This document shows positions 31,711 to 40,177 of a DNA stretch of 64,000 nucleotides, one piece after another. Numbering within the stretch: position 1 is the stretch's first letter; each line of letters starts with the position of its first letter. Made by a program: the position numbers and the translations under genes. A model generated the notes under the pieces. The model was not told the DNA's origin. It saw nothing but the letters and a program-made list of their open reading frames with translations, and did no database searches. Source of the stretch: Candidatus Hadersleviella danica (lineage in GTDB: Bacteria; Chloroflexota; Anaerolineae; Promineifilales; Promineifilaceae); NCBI GenBank assembly GCA_016711405.1, contig JADJSZ010000012.1:62001-126000 (forward strand), in the 5' to 3' direction.

Positions 31711-32020
31711 TTTCCTGAACGAGACCTTGTGTGATGGCCAACTCCCCTGTGTCCACGTCTACATCCACCACCCCCACTTGCCCCAGCCGCCCCAGTTTGC
31801 CTGTGGCAATGGCAATGGGAACGCGCCAAACAGTGCGGCTCCCTTGCAAGACAAGGGTAGGGTTTTCGCCATAAAGCAAATCGCCAATGTAATCTCCCAC
31901 ATAGCGGGTAACATGCCGACGAGCCGTTTCCGCCTTGACTTTAATATCCACGATTTTGTGGATATTGAGTTCTAGCAGACCACTTTCAGGCACATCAATG
32001 GCTTCTAAAGTGATGGACAT
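31667..32020 (-). CDS. Unknown 117-residue protein coupled to C39-like peptidase
   Basis: MSITLEAIDVPESGLLELNI starts a soluble protein without signal or membrane segment. AETARRHVTRYVGDYIGDLL could be helical. The C-terminal half (VWRVPIAIATGKLGRLGQVG, then VVDVDVDTGELAITQ) has the W.vpi...G..G.v.VD..TGei pattern seen in PepSY-like domains, which often inhibit peptidases. Since it overlaps the C39-like gene, an inhibitor or substrate-recognition partner is plausible but unproven. I do not recognise the family with certainty. Confidence 0.6.
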   Translation of the reverse strand: MSITLEAIDVPESGLLELNIHKIVDIKVKAETARRHVTRYVGDYIGDLLYGENPTLVLQGSRTVWRVPIAIATGKLGRLGQVGVVDVDVDTGELAITQGLVQEIEDNAHRLVTRAPL

Positions 32021-32047
32021 ACCCTAATTCTCCAACTTTTTGTTTAA

Positions 32048-32108
32048 TTGTGTATGGGTGTACTGGTCTATTTTGATACACCAATACACCCATAAACTTA
32101 TACACCCT
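32048..32108. repeat. Intergenic hairpin, family I
   Basis: gtgtatgggtgtactggt is complementary to accaatacacccataaac. It lies upstream of the 117-residue gene and downstream of the LCP gene. Confidence 0.75.
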
Positions 32109-32166
32109 ATAGCCGTTGTGAGTATAGCACAACATTCATGGAGCTTTGGACTTGTACGCTGTTAGC

Positions 32167-33270
32167 CTATTCGGCGAACATTTCGGCGATGAGAGGGGCG
32201 ATTAACTCGTTTTGCAAGACAAGCACATCCGACCCTTGGGGGGTGCGGTAGCTGGTGACATAGGTGTAATCAATCACGGCCGAACGGATATTATCCTCAG
32301 GAATGTCGCTGGTGGCCGAAATGAGCGTGACCATATCGCTAATGCTTAAATCGGTGCGGATGCCATCTTGCATTTGTTGGTACAGCACGGGCAAACGGGT
32401 CAGCAAATCGTTCAGACCCAAGGCCAGCACTTTGCTCCGCACGGCCAAAACAACTTGTTGTTGCCGTTGGGCACGGCCGAAGTCGTTGTCTACATGGCGG
32501 GTGCGGGCGTATTTAAGCGCCATGAGGCCATCAAAATGTTGCAAGCCAGCGGGCACATAGAGCGGGTCGTAGCCATAGCCCATATCGGGAAATTCAGGGT
32601 CATACAGTTCGCGGGGGACGTACACATCAATGCCGCCCACGGTATCAATGGCCTTGATAAATGCCCCAAAATCCACCAGTACATAATGGTCTATGTGAAC
32701 ACCCAAGTTCAATTCGATGGTTTCCATCGCCAACTGCGCCCCACCCGCCGGGCCGCCGTTGTTGGCTCCATACACAAAGGCGGTGTTGATGCGGTTACGG
32801 CCGTAGCCGGGCACTTCCACATATAAATCGCGGGGCACAGAGAGGATGGAGGCGGTGTCCGTATCGGGGTTCACCGAGAGAATCATCATGGTATCGGTGC
32901 GGGAGATGAACGCTTCGCCGGGGCGGCGGTCTATGCCCATCAGCAAGATGGTGACGCGGTTGGAGGCGGCCAAGGTGGCCTCGGCCGCCACCATCAGTTC
33001 TTCCAGTTCTTCTTCTTCAATGACCACAGCGGGCAGGGGAATGGGGGTTCCGCTGGTATCCACGGCCGTGCTTGGCTCCAAATCTTGGTTGGCCTCGGTG
33101 ATGAGTACCTCGAGACCTTCGGTGTCGGTGGCGGGGTTAAACGGCCGTTGCACATACGCATACGCTGTCATGGCGGCCAAGCCTGAAACAGATAAAAAGC
33201 TGACCACCCCCGCAAATACCAAAGCGATGGTTAACCAGCGCGGTAAAATCGAATAATTTTTGTCGTTCAC
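32167..33270 (-). CDS. LytR-CpsA-Psr family glycopolymer ligase
   Basis: 367 residues. An N-terminal membrane helix (LTIALVFAGVVSFLSVSGLA) and a linker lead to the extracellular LCP domain: LLMGIDRRPGEAFISRTDTM, SILSVPRDLYVEV, GRNRINTAFVYG, VDFGAFIKAIDTVGGIDVYV, KYARTRHVDNDFGRAQRQQQ. The conserved Arg and Asp that bind the pyrophosphate lipid are present. LCP enzymes move polymers from undecaprenyl-PP carriers to peptidoglycan, which suggests a thick or monoderm-like wall decorated with glycopolymers. Confidence 0.9.
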   Translation of the reverse strand: MNDKNYSILPRWLTIALVFAGVVSFLSVSGLAAMTAYAYVQRPFNPATDTEGLEVLITEANQDLEPSTAVDTSGTPIPLPAVVIEEEELEELMVAAEATLAASNRVTILLMGIDRRPGEAFISRTDTMMILSVNPDTDTASILSVPRDLYVEVPGYGRNRINTAFVYGANNGGPAGGAQLAMETIELNLGVHIDHYVLVDFGAFIKAIDTVGGIDVYVPRELYDPEFPDMGYGYDPLYVPAGLQHFDGLMALKYARTRHVDNDFGRAQRQQQVVLAVRSKVLALGLNDLLTRLPVLYQQMQDGIRTDLSISDMVTLISATSDIPEDNIRSAVIDYTYVTSYRTPQGSDVLVLQNELIAPLIAEMFAE

Positions 33271-33294
33271 ATTGTCTCCATAGGCTAAAAATCA

Positions 33295-33409
33295 GTAACT
33301 ATTCAGATAGCGATAGGAGATAGAGATAGAGGAGAACTCAGTTGTTCAGCCTATCGTGTTTCCTCTATCTCTATCTCTACACTCTATCTTGACCTACCTG
33401 AATAGTTAC
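33295..33409. mobile_element. 115-bp MITE with GTAACTATTCAG ends and 8-bp duplication (copy 3)
   Basis: Perfect 12-bp terminal inverted repeats, nearly identical to copy 1 throughout. Flanked by AAAAATCA on both sides (33287-33294 and 33410-33417), an exact 8-bp target duplication. It lies in the promoter region of the LCP gene, 25 bp from its start codon. Confidence 0.92.
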
Positions 33410-33440
33410 AAAAATCAATCGAGCATCCCCGATTATAAAC

Positions 33441-33468
33441 GAATCGCCGCCCCTCAAGGCGGCGATTC
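33441..33468. terminator. GC-rich hairpin after the GT2 gene
   Basis: GAATCGCCGCC, loop CCTCAA, GGCGGCGATTC, an 11-bp perfect stem. On the minus strand it follows the GT2 gene, but the downstream tract is GTTTATAAT rather than a T run, so termination is likely but not classical. Confidence 0.55.
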
Positions 33469-33486
33469 ACCTACTATTTACCGATA

Positions 33487-33556
33487 AATTCGTTATTGGT
33501 TATTCGTTATTGGTTACTCATTACGCCAATAACCAGTAACCAGTAACCAATAACTC
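33487..33556. repeat. Intergenic hairpin, family B
   Basis: cgttattggttattcgttattggttac is complementary to ccaataaccagtaaccagtaacc. It ends at the GT2 stop codon. Confidence 0.8.
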
Positions 33557-33558
33557 CC

Positions 33559-34503
33559 CTACTCCTCGTAGCCCCAGCGTTTGGCAACAAGGTAGAGCGG
33601 CCGTCCTTTCACTTCGTCGTAAATACGGCCGAGGTATTCCCCAATAATGCCCAGCGAGATGAGTTGCACCCCACCCAAGAACAGCACCGCCACCAGTGTG
33701 GTGGCTTGCCCCAGCAACGCCTCGGAAGGGGTGAAGAGGCGTAGGGGAATGACGATGACAATGGCAATGGCGGAGATGAGGGCAATGGCAAAGCCCAAAT
33801 AGGTGGCCAAATGGAGCGGCAAATAAGAAAAACTGGTAATGGCGTTGAGGGCAAATTTGAGCATCGGCCGCAGGGTGCTGAACTTTGACTGCCCCGCAAA
33901 CCGAGCATCGCGCTTATACGAGACCCCCACTTGGCGGAAACCCACCCACGGAACCATGCCGCGCAAAAAGCGGTTGCGCTCGCGCATGTGGGTAATCGCT
34001 TCCACCACTCGCCGATCCATCAGCCGAAAATCCCCCGTATCGAGCGGAATTTGGACGCTGGTGATGCGGTGGATGAGCCTGTAGAAAAGCATTGCCGTGA
34101 TTTTCTTAAACCACGTTTCTCCCTCTCGCTCGGCGCGAACCCCATACACCACATCATACCCCTCGCGCCATTTGGCAATCATTTCGGGAATCACTTCGGG
34201 CGGGTCTTGCAAATCGGCATCGGTCAGGATGACGGCCGCGCCAAGCGCATGGTCTAAGCCTGCCGTGACAGCCTCCTGAAAGCCAAAATTGCGCGAAAAG
34301 CCAATGCCTTTCACACGGGGGTCTTGGGCGTGTAAGTGGGCAATCACCTCAGCCGAGCGGTCTTTGCTCCCATCATCCACCAGCACCAGTTCCCACGCCT
34401 CGCCCACCCCGTCCATTACCGCACTAACTCGGCGATACAATTCAGGCAACACTTCTTCTTCGTTATAAACAGGGGCGATAATTGAGAAAATCGGTTTGGT
34501 CAT
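33559..34503 (-). CDS. Family 2 glycosyltransferase with two C-terminal membrane helices
   Basis: 314 residues. A GT-A domain (FSIIAPVYNEEEVLPELYRR, VLVDDGSKDRSAEV, ILTDADLQDPPEVIPEM with the metal-binding DxD, DTGDFRLMDRRVVEA) is followed by two hydrophobic helices (YLPLHLATYLGFAIALISAI; ATTLVAVLFLGGVQLISLGI). This is the DPM1/GtrB layout: transfer of a sugar from a nucleotide donor to undecaprenyl or dolichyl phosphate for use outside the membrane. The nearby LCP gene fits a wall-glycopolymer role. Confidence 0.9.
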   Translation of the reverse strand: MTKPIFSIIAPVYNEEEVLPELYRRVSAVMDGVGEAWELVLVDDGSKDRSAEVIAHLHAQDPRVKGIGFSRNFGFQEAVTAGLDHALGAAVILTDADLQDPPEVIPEMIAKWREGYDVVYGVRAEREGETWFKKITAMLFYRLIHRITSVQIPLDTGDFRLMDRRVVEAITHMRERNRFLRGMVPWVGFRQVGVSYKRDARFAGQSKFSTLRPMLKFALNAITSFSYLPLHLATYLGFAIALISAIAIVIVIPLRLFTPSEALLGQATTLVAVLFLGGVQLISLGIIGEYLGRIYDEVKGRPLYLVAKRWGYEE

Positions 34504-34615
34504 CGGTGTGTTATTTGTTATTGGTTATTCGTTATTGGGGCACTAGTCCCAGTCTGTCGGTTCGACTCCCATTGCCTATTGGTATGGCTCATTACCCACA
34601 GGATTGTACACTGCC
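34504..34615. other. Intergenic region with tRNA 3'-end-like remnant
   Basis: Family B words fill 34509-34539. Then GTCGGTTCGACTCCCAT (about 34576 onward in the line, roughly 34556-34574) resembles a T-arm, but only four of five stem pairs form and no anticodon or D-arm precedes it. Possibly the stump of an old tRNA; otherwise nothing is seen. Confidence 0.25.
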
Positions 34616-35374
34616 TTAGCTGTTTTCTCGCAATTCTAAGGTGGCGAACAGGCCGATGTGGTCAGAGGGGAAGAGGGTGGGGTGGTCGGGGTGGGGGCGG
34701 GTGGCGAAGAGGGAGGCGGCCGTAGCCGCCAATGTGCGCGTGATAAACAGATAATCGAGGCAGGCCGAAGGCACATCCCCCCCCACCAAACTGGTCGGCC
34801 ATGTGGCCAGTGGGTCGCGCCCCCGCACTTGGGCATACGCCGAGGTGTAGTTTTGGCGCATGTAGGTGACGGCCAAACTGGTCGGCACATCCTCAAACCC
34901 ACCAGCGATGATTTGGTAGGGCGCACGGCCGCGCTCATTCAGCCACCCCACCAGCCGCATCACCTGTGCCAGCCGTTCTTCTCCCTCAAATGGCCCCACT
35001 TGCAGATGGGTCGTGACGACATCTACCAAATGACCTGTGGGCAAGGCGATGTTGATGCGGAGGGCGACACGGCCGCCTTGCCCCAGTGCCAGCGCATCTT
35101 GTGCCACAATGGGCAACTTGCTCAGCAAAGCCAAACCCTGCTGGCGGCCGAACCAAAACCGCCAACTCCTCTGCTGGGCGACGGTGTACACCACCTGCCC
35201 CAACCGCGCATTGAGCTGGTTGCACACCCACCACGCTTGCCCCGCCGAAAGACGCACCTCCTGTAACGCAACCACATCGGGTTGGGCTTCCAACAACGCC
35301 TTCACCACCAATTCTCGCCGCTCCAACCAGCGGTCGGCCATGTTGTGGATGTTGAGGCTGGCGAGGGAAAACAT
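34616..35374 (-). CDS. Endonuclease/exonuclease/phosphatase-family protein with altered GDFN motif
   Basis: 252 residues of EEP (DNase I-like) fold: SLASLNIHNMADRW, VVALQEVRLS with the metal-binding Glu, THLQVGPF, DYLFITRT and the C-terminal SDHIGLFATL with the catalytic Asp-His. The usual GDFN loop reads AGGFEDVP, so the catalytic Asp is Gly and the Asn is Glu. Either activity is lost or this is a variant subfamily. The real substrate (nucleic acid, phospholipid or other phosphodiester) is unknown. No signal peptide. Confidence 0.75.
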   Translation of the reverse strand: MFSLASLNIHNMADRWLERRELVVKALLEAQPDVVALQEVRLSAGQAWWVCNQLNARLGQVVYTVAQQRSWRFWFGRQQGLALLSKLPIVAQDALALGQGGRVALRINIALPTGHLVDVVTTHLQVGPFEGEERLAQVMRLVGWLNERGRAPYQIIAGGFEDVPTSLAVTYMRQNYTSAYAQVRGRDPLATWPTSLVGGDVPSACLDYLFITRTLAATAASLFATRPHPDHPTLFPSDHIGLFATLELRENS

Positions 35375-35513
35375 GGGGATTGCGGAATGGGGAATGGGGA
35401 TTGCGGATTAGGGGTGTTTAACTTAGCACTCAGCCATTGAGCACAATGTTCTCTGGACCCTTTGCGTCTTTGGGTGCCTTCGCGTCTTTGCCTCATTAAA
35501 ACTTTTTTAGGGC
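35373..35513. repeat. gattgcggaatgggg and tttgcgtctttg words
   Basis: gggattgcggaatggggaatgg copies (35377-35412), a short tgagtgctaag remnant, then cctttgcgtctttgggtgcc words (35457-35503) ending in a T-rich stretch. No gene seen. Confidence 0.65.
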
Positions 35514-35521
35514 ACTCCTGC

Positions 35522-37705
35522 CTATCTTAGTCCGTAATACAATTCGACAATGCGCTTAAAAATGGGCGCGGCCACTTCAGAGCCTTCCCCCGCATTCTCC
35601 ATCATCACCGCAATAGCAATTTCGGGTTCATTGATTACCGTGCCATCCAACTTGGTATAAGGTTGGCTCGGGGCAAAGCCGATAAACCACGCATTGGGAA
35701 CCCCTTGCGCCGTCTCGGCCGTGCCCGTTTTGCCCGCCACAGGCACCTCAAACCCCTCAAATACAAACGTCGCCGTGCCGCTTTCGCTCTGCGCCACATC
35801 GCGCAATGCGCCGTTGATGGTTTCTAAAATCTCGGCCGAAATGGGCAAGGGCGACACAGCGCGAGGTGGCAAAATCTCCTCGGGCGCACCCCCACCCGCC
35901 CCAATGCGCTGGACAATCGTCGGCTCGATGAGTTGGCCGCCGTTAGCCAACGCGGCCGCAATTTGGGCCATCTGTAACGGTGTCACCAGCACATACCCTT
36001 GGCCGATGGACATATTGACAGCATCGCCTGTGACCCAGCCCCCTTCGGCCGTGTTGGCCAATTTCCACTCGGGGTCGGGGATATTCCCGGCCGATTCGGC
36101 CACGCCCAATGCCCCCGTGGGCGAGCCAAGGCCAAATTGCCGTGCAATGCTGGGCAGATGGTACGGGTCAACAGCATCCATGTTGTAGCCCGCATCGTAA
36201 AAACAGCTATTGCAAGAGACGACCAAGGCTGTGCGCAAGCTGACAAAGCCGTGCCCCCCGTCGCGCCAATCATATTTAATCGCTTGCGGCCCCAACCTGT
36301 CCCACGAGCCAATCGAGTTATAGCCACTGCCGGGGTTATAAAGGCCGCTGGTCACGGCCGCCGCAAAGGTCACAATCTTAAACGTCGAGCCGGGCGGGTA
36401 CGCTCCTTGCGCCGCCCGGTTAAACAGCGGCCGACTGGGATTGCTGACCAGTGCGGCAATCGCCTCTTGGGCGTTCGTCCGGCTGGGGTCAAAGGCACTG
36501 GGGTCGTAGCTGGGGAAGCTGGCCATCGCCAAAATCTCGCCCGTTTGCGGCCGCAAAACGACAATGGCTCCGGGACGGCCGTGCAAGGCTCCCGCCTCGG
36601 CCAACGCCTGCTCCACCGCCTGTTGAAATTCAATGTCGAACGTGGTGTAAATGCTTCGCGCTTGGCGTGGCTCCGTTTCGGCGAGGGTTTGCACATATTC
36701 CCCCGTCGGGCTGAGCACATCCAGCACCCCGCCACGTGTGCCGCTCAAATAGGTTTCGCCCCACGCTTCGAGGCCCGTTAACCCCACAAACGCATCTTCT
36801 TTGTAGCCAAGGCTGGCGTAAATATCCGCTTGTTCGGCGGGCACACGGCCAAGATACCCCACTACATGGGGGGCTATTGGCGTGTAAATGCGGGTTAGTT
36901 TATTGTCCACGGTCAGTCCCGCCCCAATAAACGGCTCCACGGCCGCATAATTCGCCTCCATCACTTGGATGGGCACTTGGCCGATGGGCACATACCAGTT
37001 GGGGTCGGCCGCCGCATACAGCTCTTTGATGGCTTCAGGGGTACGCCCCAGTACCACGCTCATGGTGGCCAACAAGGCCGCCTCATCCTGAATTTGGCCG
37101 GGCACAATCCCAAACAAAATGGCGTTGCCCTGATAAGCCAGTGCTTTGCCGTTCACGTCGTAAATGTTGGCGCGGGAGGGGGTGCGGTAGGCGAGGGTGA
37201 GTTGGTTCCCGCCCGCCAGTTCGGGCAAAATCAGCCCTTCGTGCCAGACAACCCCCCAGCGGCCGTCGCTGTAGACCAAATCGGCCGTGTGGTTGCGCAC
37301 AATGCTCCCCACCACGGCCGTATCCCATGTCACCTGCACGGTGAAGGTGGCGCGGTCGTTCTCTTGCGCGGCCGTTAGTGGTTGCACCCGAATTGCTTGC
37401 ACCGTGGCCGTGCGCACGGCCGTCTCATACCGCTGGATAAAGGCGTTAGAATCTACCAGCGCTTGGCTCTGCGGCGAGAGCAGGCTGTACATGCCCAGAT
37501 AGTTTTGGGTTTCCCACGCTTTGTAGAAGGTTTGCCCCACCTCGGCCGCGCCGCCGGGCACAGGGGTGGCGGTGGCGGGCACGGCCGTCACCAGCGGGGT
37601 CAGCGTCACCACCTCATACGAATCCTCCACAGTGGGCAACAGTTGGCAACCCGCCAACGGGATGAGAACCAAAAACAGGGTGAGGAAAAAAGCAATTCGG
37701 CGCAT
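35522..37705 (-). CDS. MecA-type class B penicillin-binding protein
   Basis: 727 residues. A signal with lipobox (FLTLFLVLIPLAGC) anchors it. Residues about 60-170 are an NTF2-like MecA_N domain (AEVGQTFYKAWETQNYLGMY). A dimerisation/pedestal domain follows (YRTPSRANIYDVNGKALAYQ). The transpeptidase domain has all three motifs: PPGSTFKI (SxxK), VSCNSCF (SxN) and AGKTGTAE (KTG). It cross-links peptidoglycan. The MecA-like layout is native in many Gram-positive-type bacteria and does not by itself mean beta-lactam resistance. No mecR/mecI or blaZ lies nearby. Confidence 0.92.
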   Translation of the reverse strand: MRRIAFFLTLFLVLIPLAGCQLLPTVEDSYEVVTLTPLVTAVPATATPVPGGAAEVGQTFYKAWETQNYLGMYSLLSPQSQALVDSNAFIQRYETAVRTATVQAIRVQPLTAAQENDRATFTVQVTWDTAVVGSIVRNHTADLVYSDGRWGVVWHEGLILPELAGGNQLTLAYRTPSRANIYDVNGKALAYQGNAILFGIVPGQIQDEAALLATMSVVLGRTPEAIKELYAAADPNWYVPIGQVPIQVMEANYAAVEPFIGAGLTVDNKLTRIYTPIAPHVVGYLGRVPAEQADIYASLGYKEDAFVGLTGLEAWGETYLSGTRGGVLDVLSPTGEYVQTLAETEPRQARSIYTTFDIEFQQAVEQALAEAGALHGRPGAIVVLRPQTGEILAMASFPSYDPSAFDPSRTNAQEAIAALVSNPSRPLFNRAAQGAYPPGSTFKIVTFAAAVTSGLYNPGSGYNSIGSWDRLGPQAIKYDWRDGGHGFVSLRTALVVSCNSCFYDAGYNMDAVDPYHLPSIARQFGLGSPTGALGVAESAGNIPDPEWKLANTAEGGWVTGDAVNMSIGQGYVLVTPLQMAQIAAALANGGQLIEPTIVQRIGAGGGAPEEILPPRAVSPLPISAEILETINGALRDVAQSESGTATFVFEGFEVPVAGKTGTAETAQGVPNAWFIGFAPSQPYTKLDGTVINEPEIAIAVMMENAGEGSEVAAPIFKRIVELYYGLR

Positions 37706-37715
37706 AGTGGGCGAT

Positions 37716-37752
37716 AATAACCAGCAACGAGCAACAAGTAACGAATAACCCC
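37716..37752. repeat. acgagcaacaagtaac words, family B-like
   Basis: Reiterated taaccagcaacgagcaac words just upstream of the penicillin-binding protein start codon. Confidence 0.55.
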
Positions 37753-37785
37753 ACCACTATACCCCTAAACGCAAAACACCCCCAA

Positions 37786-37986
37786 ATGAGAAGAGCTAGG
37801 CGGTTGCGCCTAGCTCTTGTCAAAGGAGGAGAAGAAGATCGTTTACGTTATGAATGGCAGTATAGGGCTTTATTTCAAGCGTTGCTATACGTAGAACCTA
37901 CGCAAAACCTACTAGAAACCTACGCAAGTTACAGATTTCACAATGCCTACCAGAGATATAGGCCATTTCTCTATACAGCCCCATAA
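37786..37986 (+). CDS. Possible 66-residue ORF in a low-GC islet
   Basis: An ORF without recognised homology (…GGEEDRLRYEWQYRALFQAL, then LYVEPTQNLLETYASYRF). Its first codons coincide with the hairpin at 37791-37818, and an AAAGGAGG lies inside the frame, so the real start, if any, would be later and non-ATG. The DNA here is clearly richer in A/T than its neighbours and lacks CGGCCG, suggesting recent arrival or no coding function. Low confidence. Confidence 0.25.
   Translation: MRRARRLRLALVKGGEEDRLRYEWQYRALFQALLYVEPTQNLLETYASYRFHNAYQRYRPFLYTAP
37791..37818. terminator. Perfect 12-bp inverted repeat
   Basis: AAGAGCTAGGCG, loop GTTG, CGCCTAGCTCTT. There is no T run on either side, so termination is weak; it may be an operator or an RNA hairpin in the PBP/glycosyltransferase intergenic region. 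Confidence 0.5.
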
Positions 37987-38019
37987 TCGATTCGCATATC
38001 CCAACCACGATTTTCGAGC

Positions 38020-39969
38020 TTGCCCATGTTTTCTCGCCGCTTTCCCTTCCTGCTCGCCCATCCCCTTGCCCTAACGTTGTGGCTCTATGGGCCGATTTTG
38101 CGCCTGCCCAATGTGTATGACACCCTGCTCCACATCCAAATTGCCCACGGGCTGGGCTGGTGGGAGGCGTGGTTGCCTACGCCCCAGTTTGGCTATTTTC
38201 GGCCGTTGGTCTTCGTCCCCCTCGTCACCGTGCGCGAGGTGTGGGGGGGGTATCCAGCGGCCGTGTTGCAAACCATCAACCTGCTCCAACACAGCCTCAA
38301 CGTGGGGTTGGTGGGCTGGCTGGTGTGGCGGTTGTGGCGGGATGAGCGGCAGGCGGTGACGGCCGCTTTGCTCTTCGCCACCTTTCCCTTCAGCTACCAA
38401 GCCCTCGCCATTTACGGCAACAACGTCCACCTGACGATTCTGAATTTTGTGTTGCTGGGGTTGTTGGGGTGGTGCGGTATTGGGAGCGGCGGGCAGGGGA
38501 GCAGAGGAGCAGAGGAGCAAGGGGCGGGTGTTTGCAGGGGTGATTGTTTGTTTTGTGGGGGCGTTGCTGACGCATGAGTCGAGTGTGGTGTTTGTGCCGC
38601 TGGTGGGGTTGCTCTTTTTGGCGTGGCGGGGGGAACGGCCGCTCACGCTCCGTTTTATCTTGGCCGATTGGCGGTGGTGGATGCTGGCGGCCGTCACCGC
38701 CCTTTATCTCTTCAGCTATTGGGCATTCTCGCTGGGCACGGGGCCACAAGCAGTGGCCGACGGCCGTGGCTGGCCCGAAAAGATCCTCCTCTTCGAGCAA
38801 GTGCTGGCCTACCCGATTACCATCTGGGCGCACCGCCTGCCCGATGTGCCCGCCGCCACCCTGATTGGCGTGGGGTTGTTTTCATGTTGAGTTGGGCAGT
38901 TTGGACGGCCGTGCGCCACCCCGCCCACCGTTGCCCGCTCGTCTTTGGCCTTGGCTGGTGGCTGGGCGTGGCCGTGGTCATGGCCGTGCCTCTGCCCACT
39001 TTTTATGTGGCCACCAGTGCCCGGCTCCACTATTTTGGCGGGGCGGGGCTGGCCATTGGTTTGTTGTGGCTGTTGGAATCTGTATGGGGCACGGCCGCAT
39101 GGCGCAAAGTGGCATGGACGGCCGTTCTGCTGGCTATTTTGCTCCCCAGTGGCTGGTTTGTGCGCCAGATGCTCGATTTATACGGCCGTGCCAGCACCCC
39201 GTTTGCCCAAGTGGGGCAATTCGCGGCCGAATGGCCTGCCGAGGACGGGGTGGTGCTGGTCAATTGGCCGCAATGGCTGGCCTTGCCGCGCAATGTGTTC
39301 CCCGTGGGGGCCGATTTTGCGCCTGTGCTGGGCGACCACATCTTGCCGCAAGGGATTGTGGAGGGCAACCTCGGCCGTGACCGCGCCCCGACGACGATTG
39401 TGGTGGAGCCGAGTTTGCTGAGCGAAACAACGTACCCTTACGCCATTTACGAATTATTGGCCGCGCCTCTCATCAGCCCCACGCTGGCCAGCACCCAACA
39501 CGTTTTACTCACTCGCTATGGGGTGGATGGCCCCACGGCCGTTCACACAGGCTGGCTCGATTATGCCCCGCAGAACGCCCCGCCCCCGCTGGCCGTTTTT
39601 GGGCCGCTGGAACTGCTCTCGGCCGAGTTGGTAGGGTGTGAGACGGCCGTGCCCACCACCCGCCTCGTTTGGCGACCCGTGGGGGAGTTGCCCGCCACCC
39701 TCTCGCTCTTTGTGCAAGTGTTGGGGGCAGATGGCACGCTCATTGGCCAAGCGGATGGGCCGCCGCTGGGGTTGCCCCCCACGCGCTACCACCTCACCCC
39801 TGCCCTGCAACTGCACGACCAACGCGAAATCCCGGTGGCGGCCGAGGGCACGGCCGTGCAACTGCTGGTGGGGGCGTATGATTACACGACGGGGGAGCGG
39901 TTTGCGGCCGTGGATGGCACTGGCGCACCGTTGGCGGATTATGCGTGGCGGGTGGAGTGTGGGGAGTAA
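38020..39969 (+). pseudogene. Polytopic membrane glycosyltransferase-like protein, two frameshifts
   Basis: Three successive frames together give about 640 residues resembling large GT-C-type membrane proteins: a short N-terminus (FSRRFPFLLAHPLALTLWLY), the loop ILRLPNVYDTLLHIQIAHGL, many hydrophobic helices, and a soluble C-terminal beta-rich domain. The first break (about 38490-38530) coincides with gagcagaggagcagagg words of family H inserted within the gene. The second (about 38881) is at a TTTT run, where one more T restores GLFFMLSW. One is therefore repeat-associated and one may be a base error. The substrate is unknown. If real, both make it a pseudogene. Confidence 0.65.
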
Positions 39970-40038
39970 GGGAGGAAGAGAGGGGGAGCAGAGGGGCGGA
40001 GGAGAGTTAATAACGAGTAACCAGTAACCAATAACGAG
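39969..40038. repeat. Families H and B words
   Basis: gaggaagagagggagcagaggggcgg (39970-39999) is followed by taacgagtaaccagtaacc (40006-40038). It borders the DnaA-box cluster. Confidence 0.7.
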
Positions 40039-40063
40039 TTTGCCCAATAGATTTGTGTAAATC

Positions 40064-40145
40064 TTTGTGCATTTTGCACAAATTGGCTGATTGGCTTTGT
40101 GGATAACACGCACAGTTATCCCCATATCTTCACGCTTTATCCACA
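40064..40145. promoter_or_regulatory. Cluster of DnaA boxes with adjacent palindrome
   Basis: TTATCCACA, the consensus DnaA box, occurs at 40137-40145 on + and as TGTGGATAA at 40098-40106 (minus). A one-mismatch box, TTATCCCCA, lies at 40116-40124. A perfect hairpin TTTGTGCA-TTT-TGCACAAA (40064-40082) and further TTTGTG words flank them. Two exact boxes plus one near-match in 48 bp is far above chance. It could be part of oriC or a DnaA titration/regulatory site; dnaA and dnaN are not adjacent. Confidence 0.7.
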
Positions 40146-40177
40146 GTTTGTGCAAGGCAAACCCAAACAGAGGGCAG

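Noticed and set aside
34550..34580. T-arm-like GTCGGTTCGACTCCCAT as a tRNA gene
   Set aside because: No anticodon arm, D-arm or acceptor partner can be folded upstream, and one T-stem pair fails. Kept only as a possible remnant.
35522..37705. Acquired methicillin-resistance cassette
   Set aside because: The PBP is MecA-like in layout only. There are no mec regulators or recombinases, and the gene has the host CGGCCG density, so it is a resident gene.
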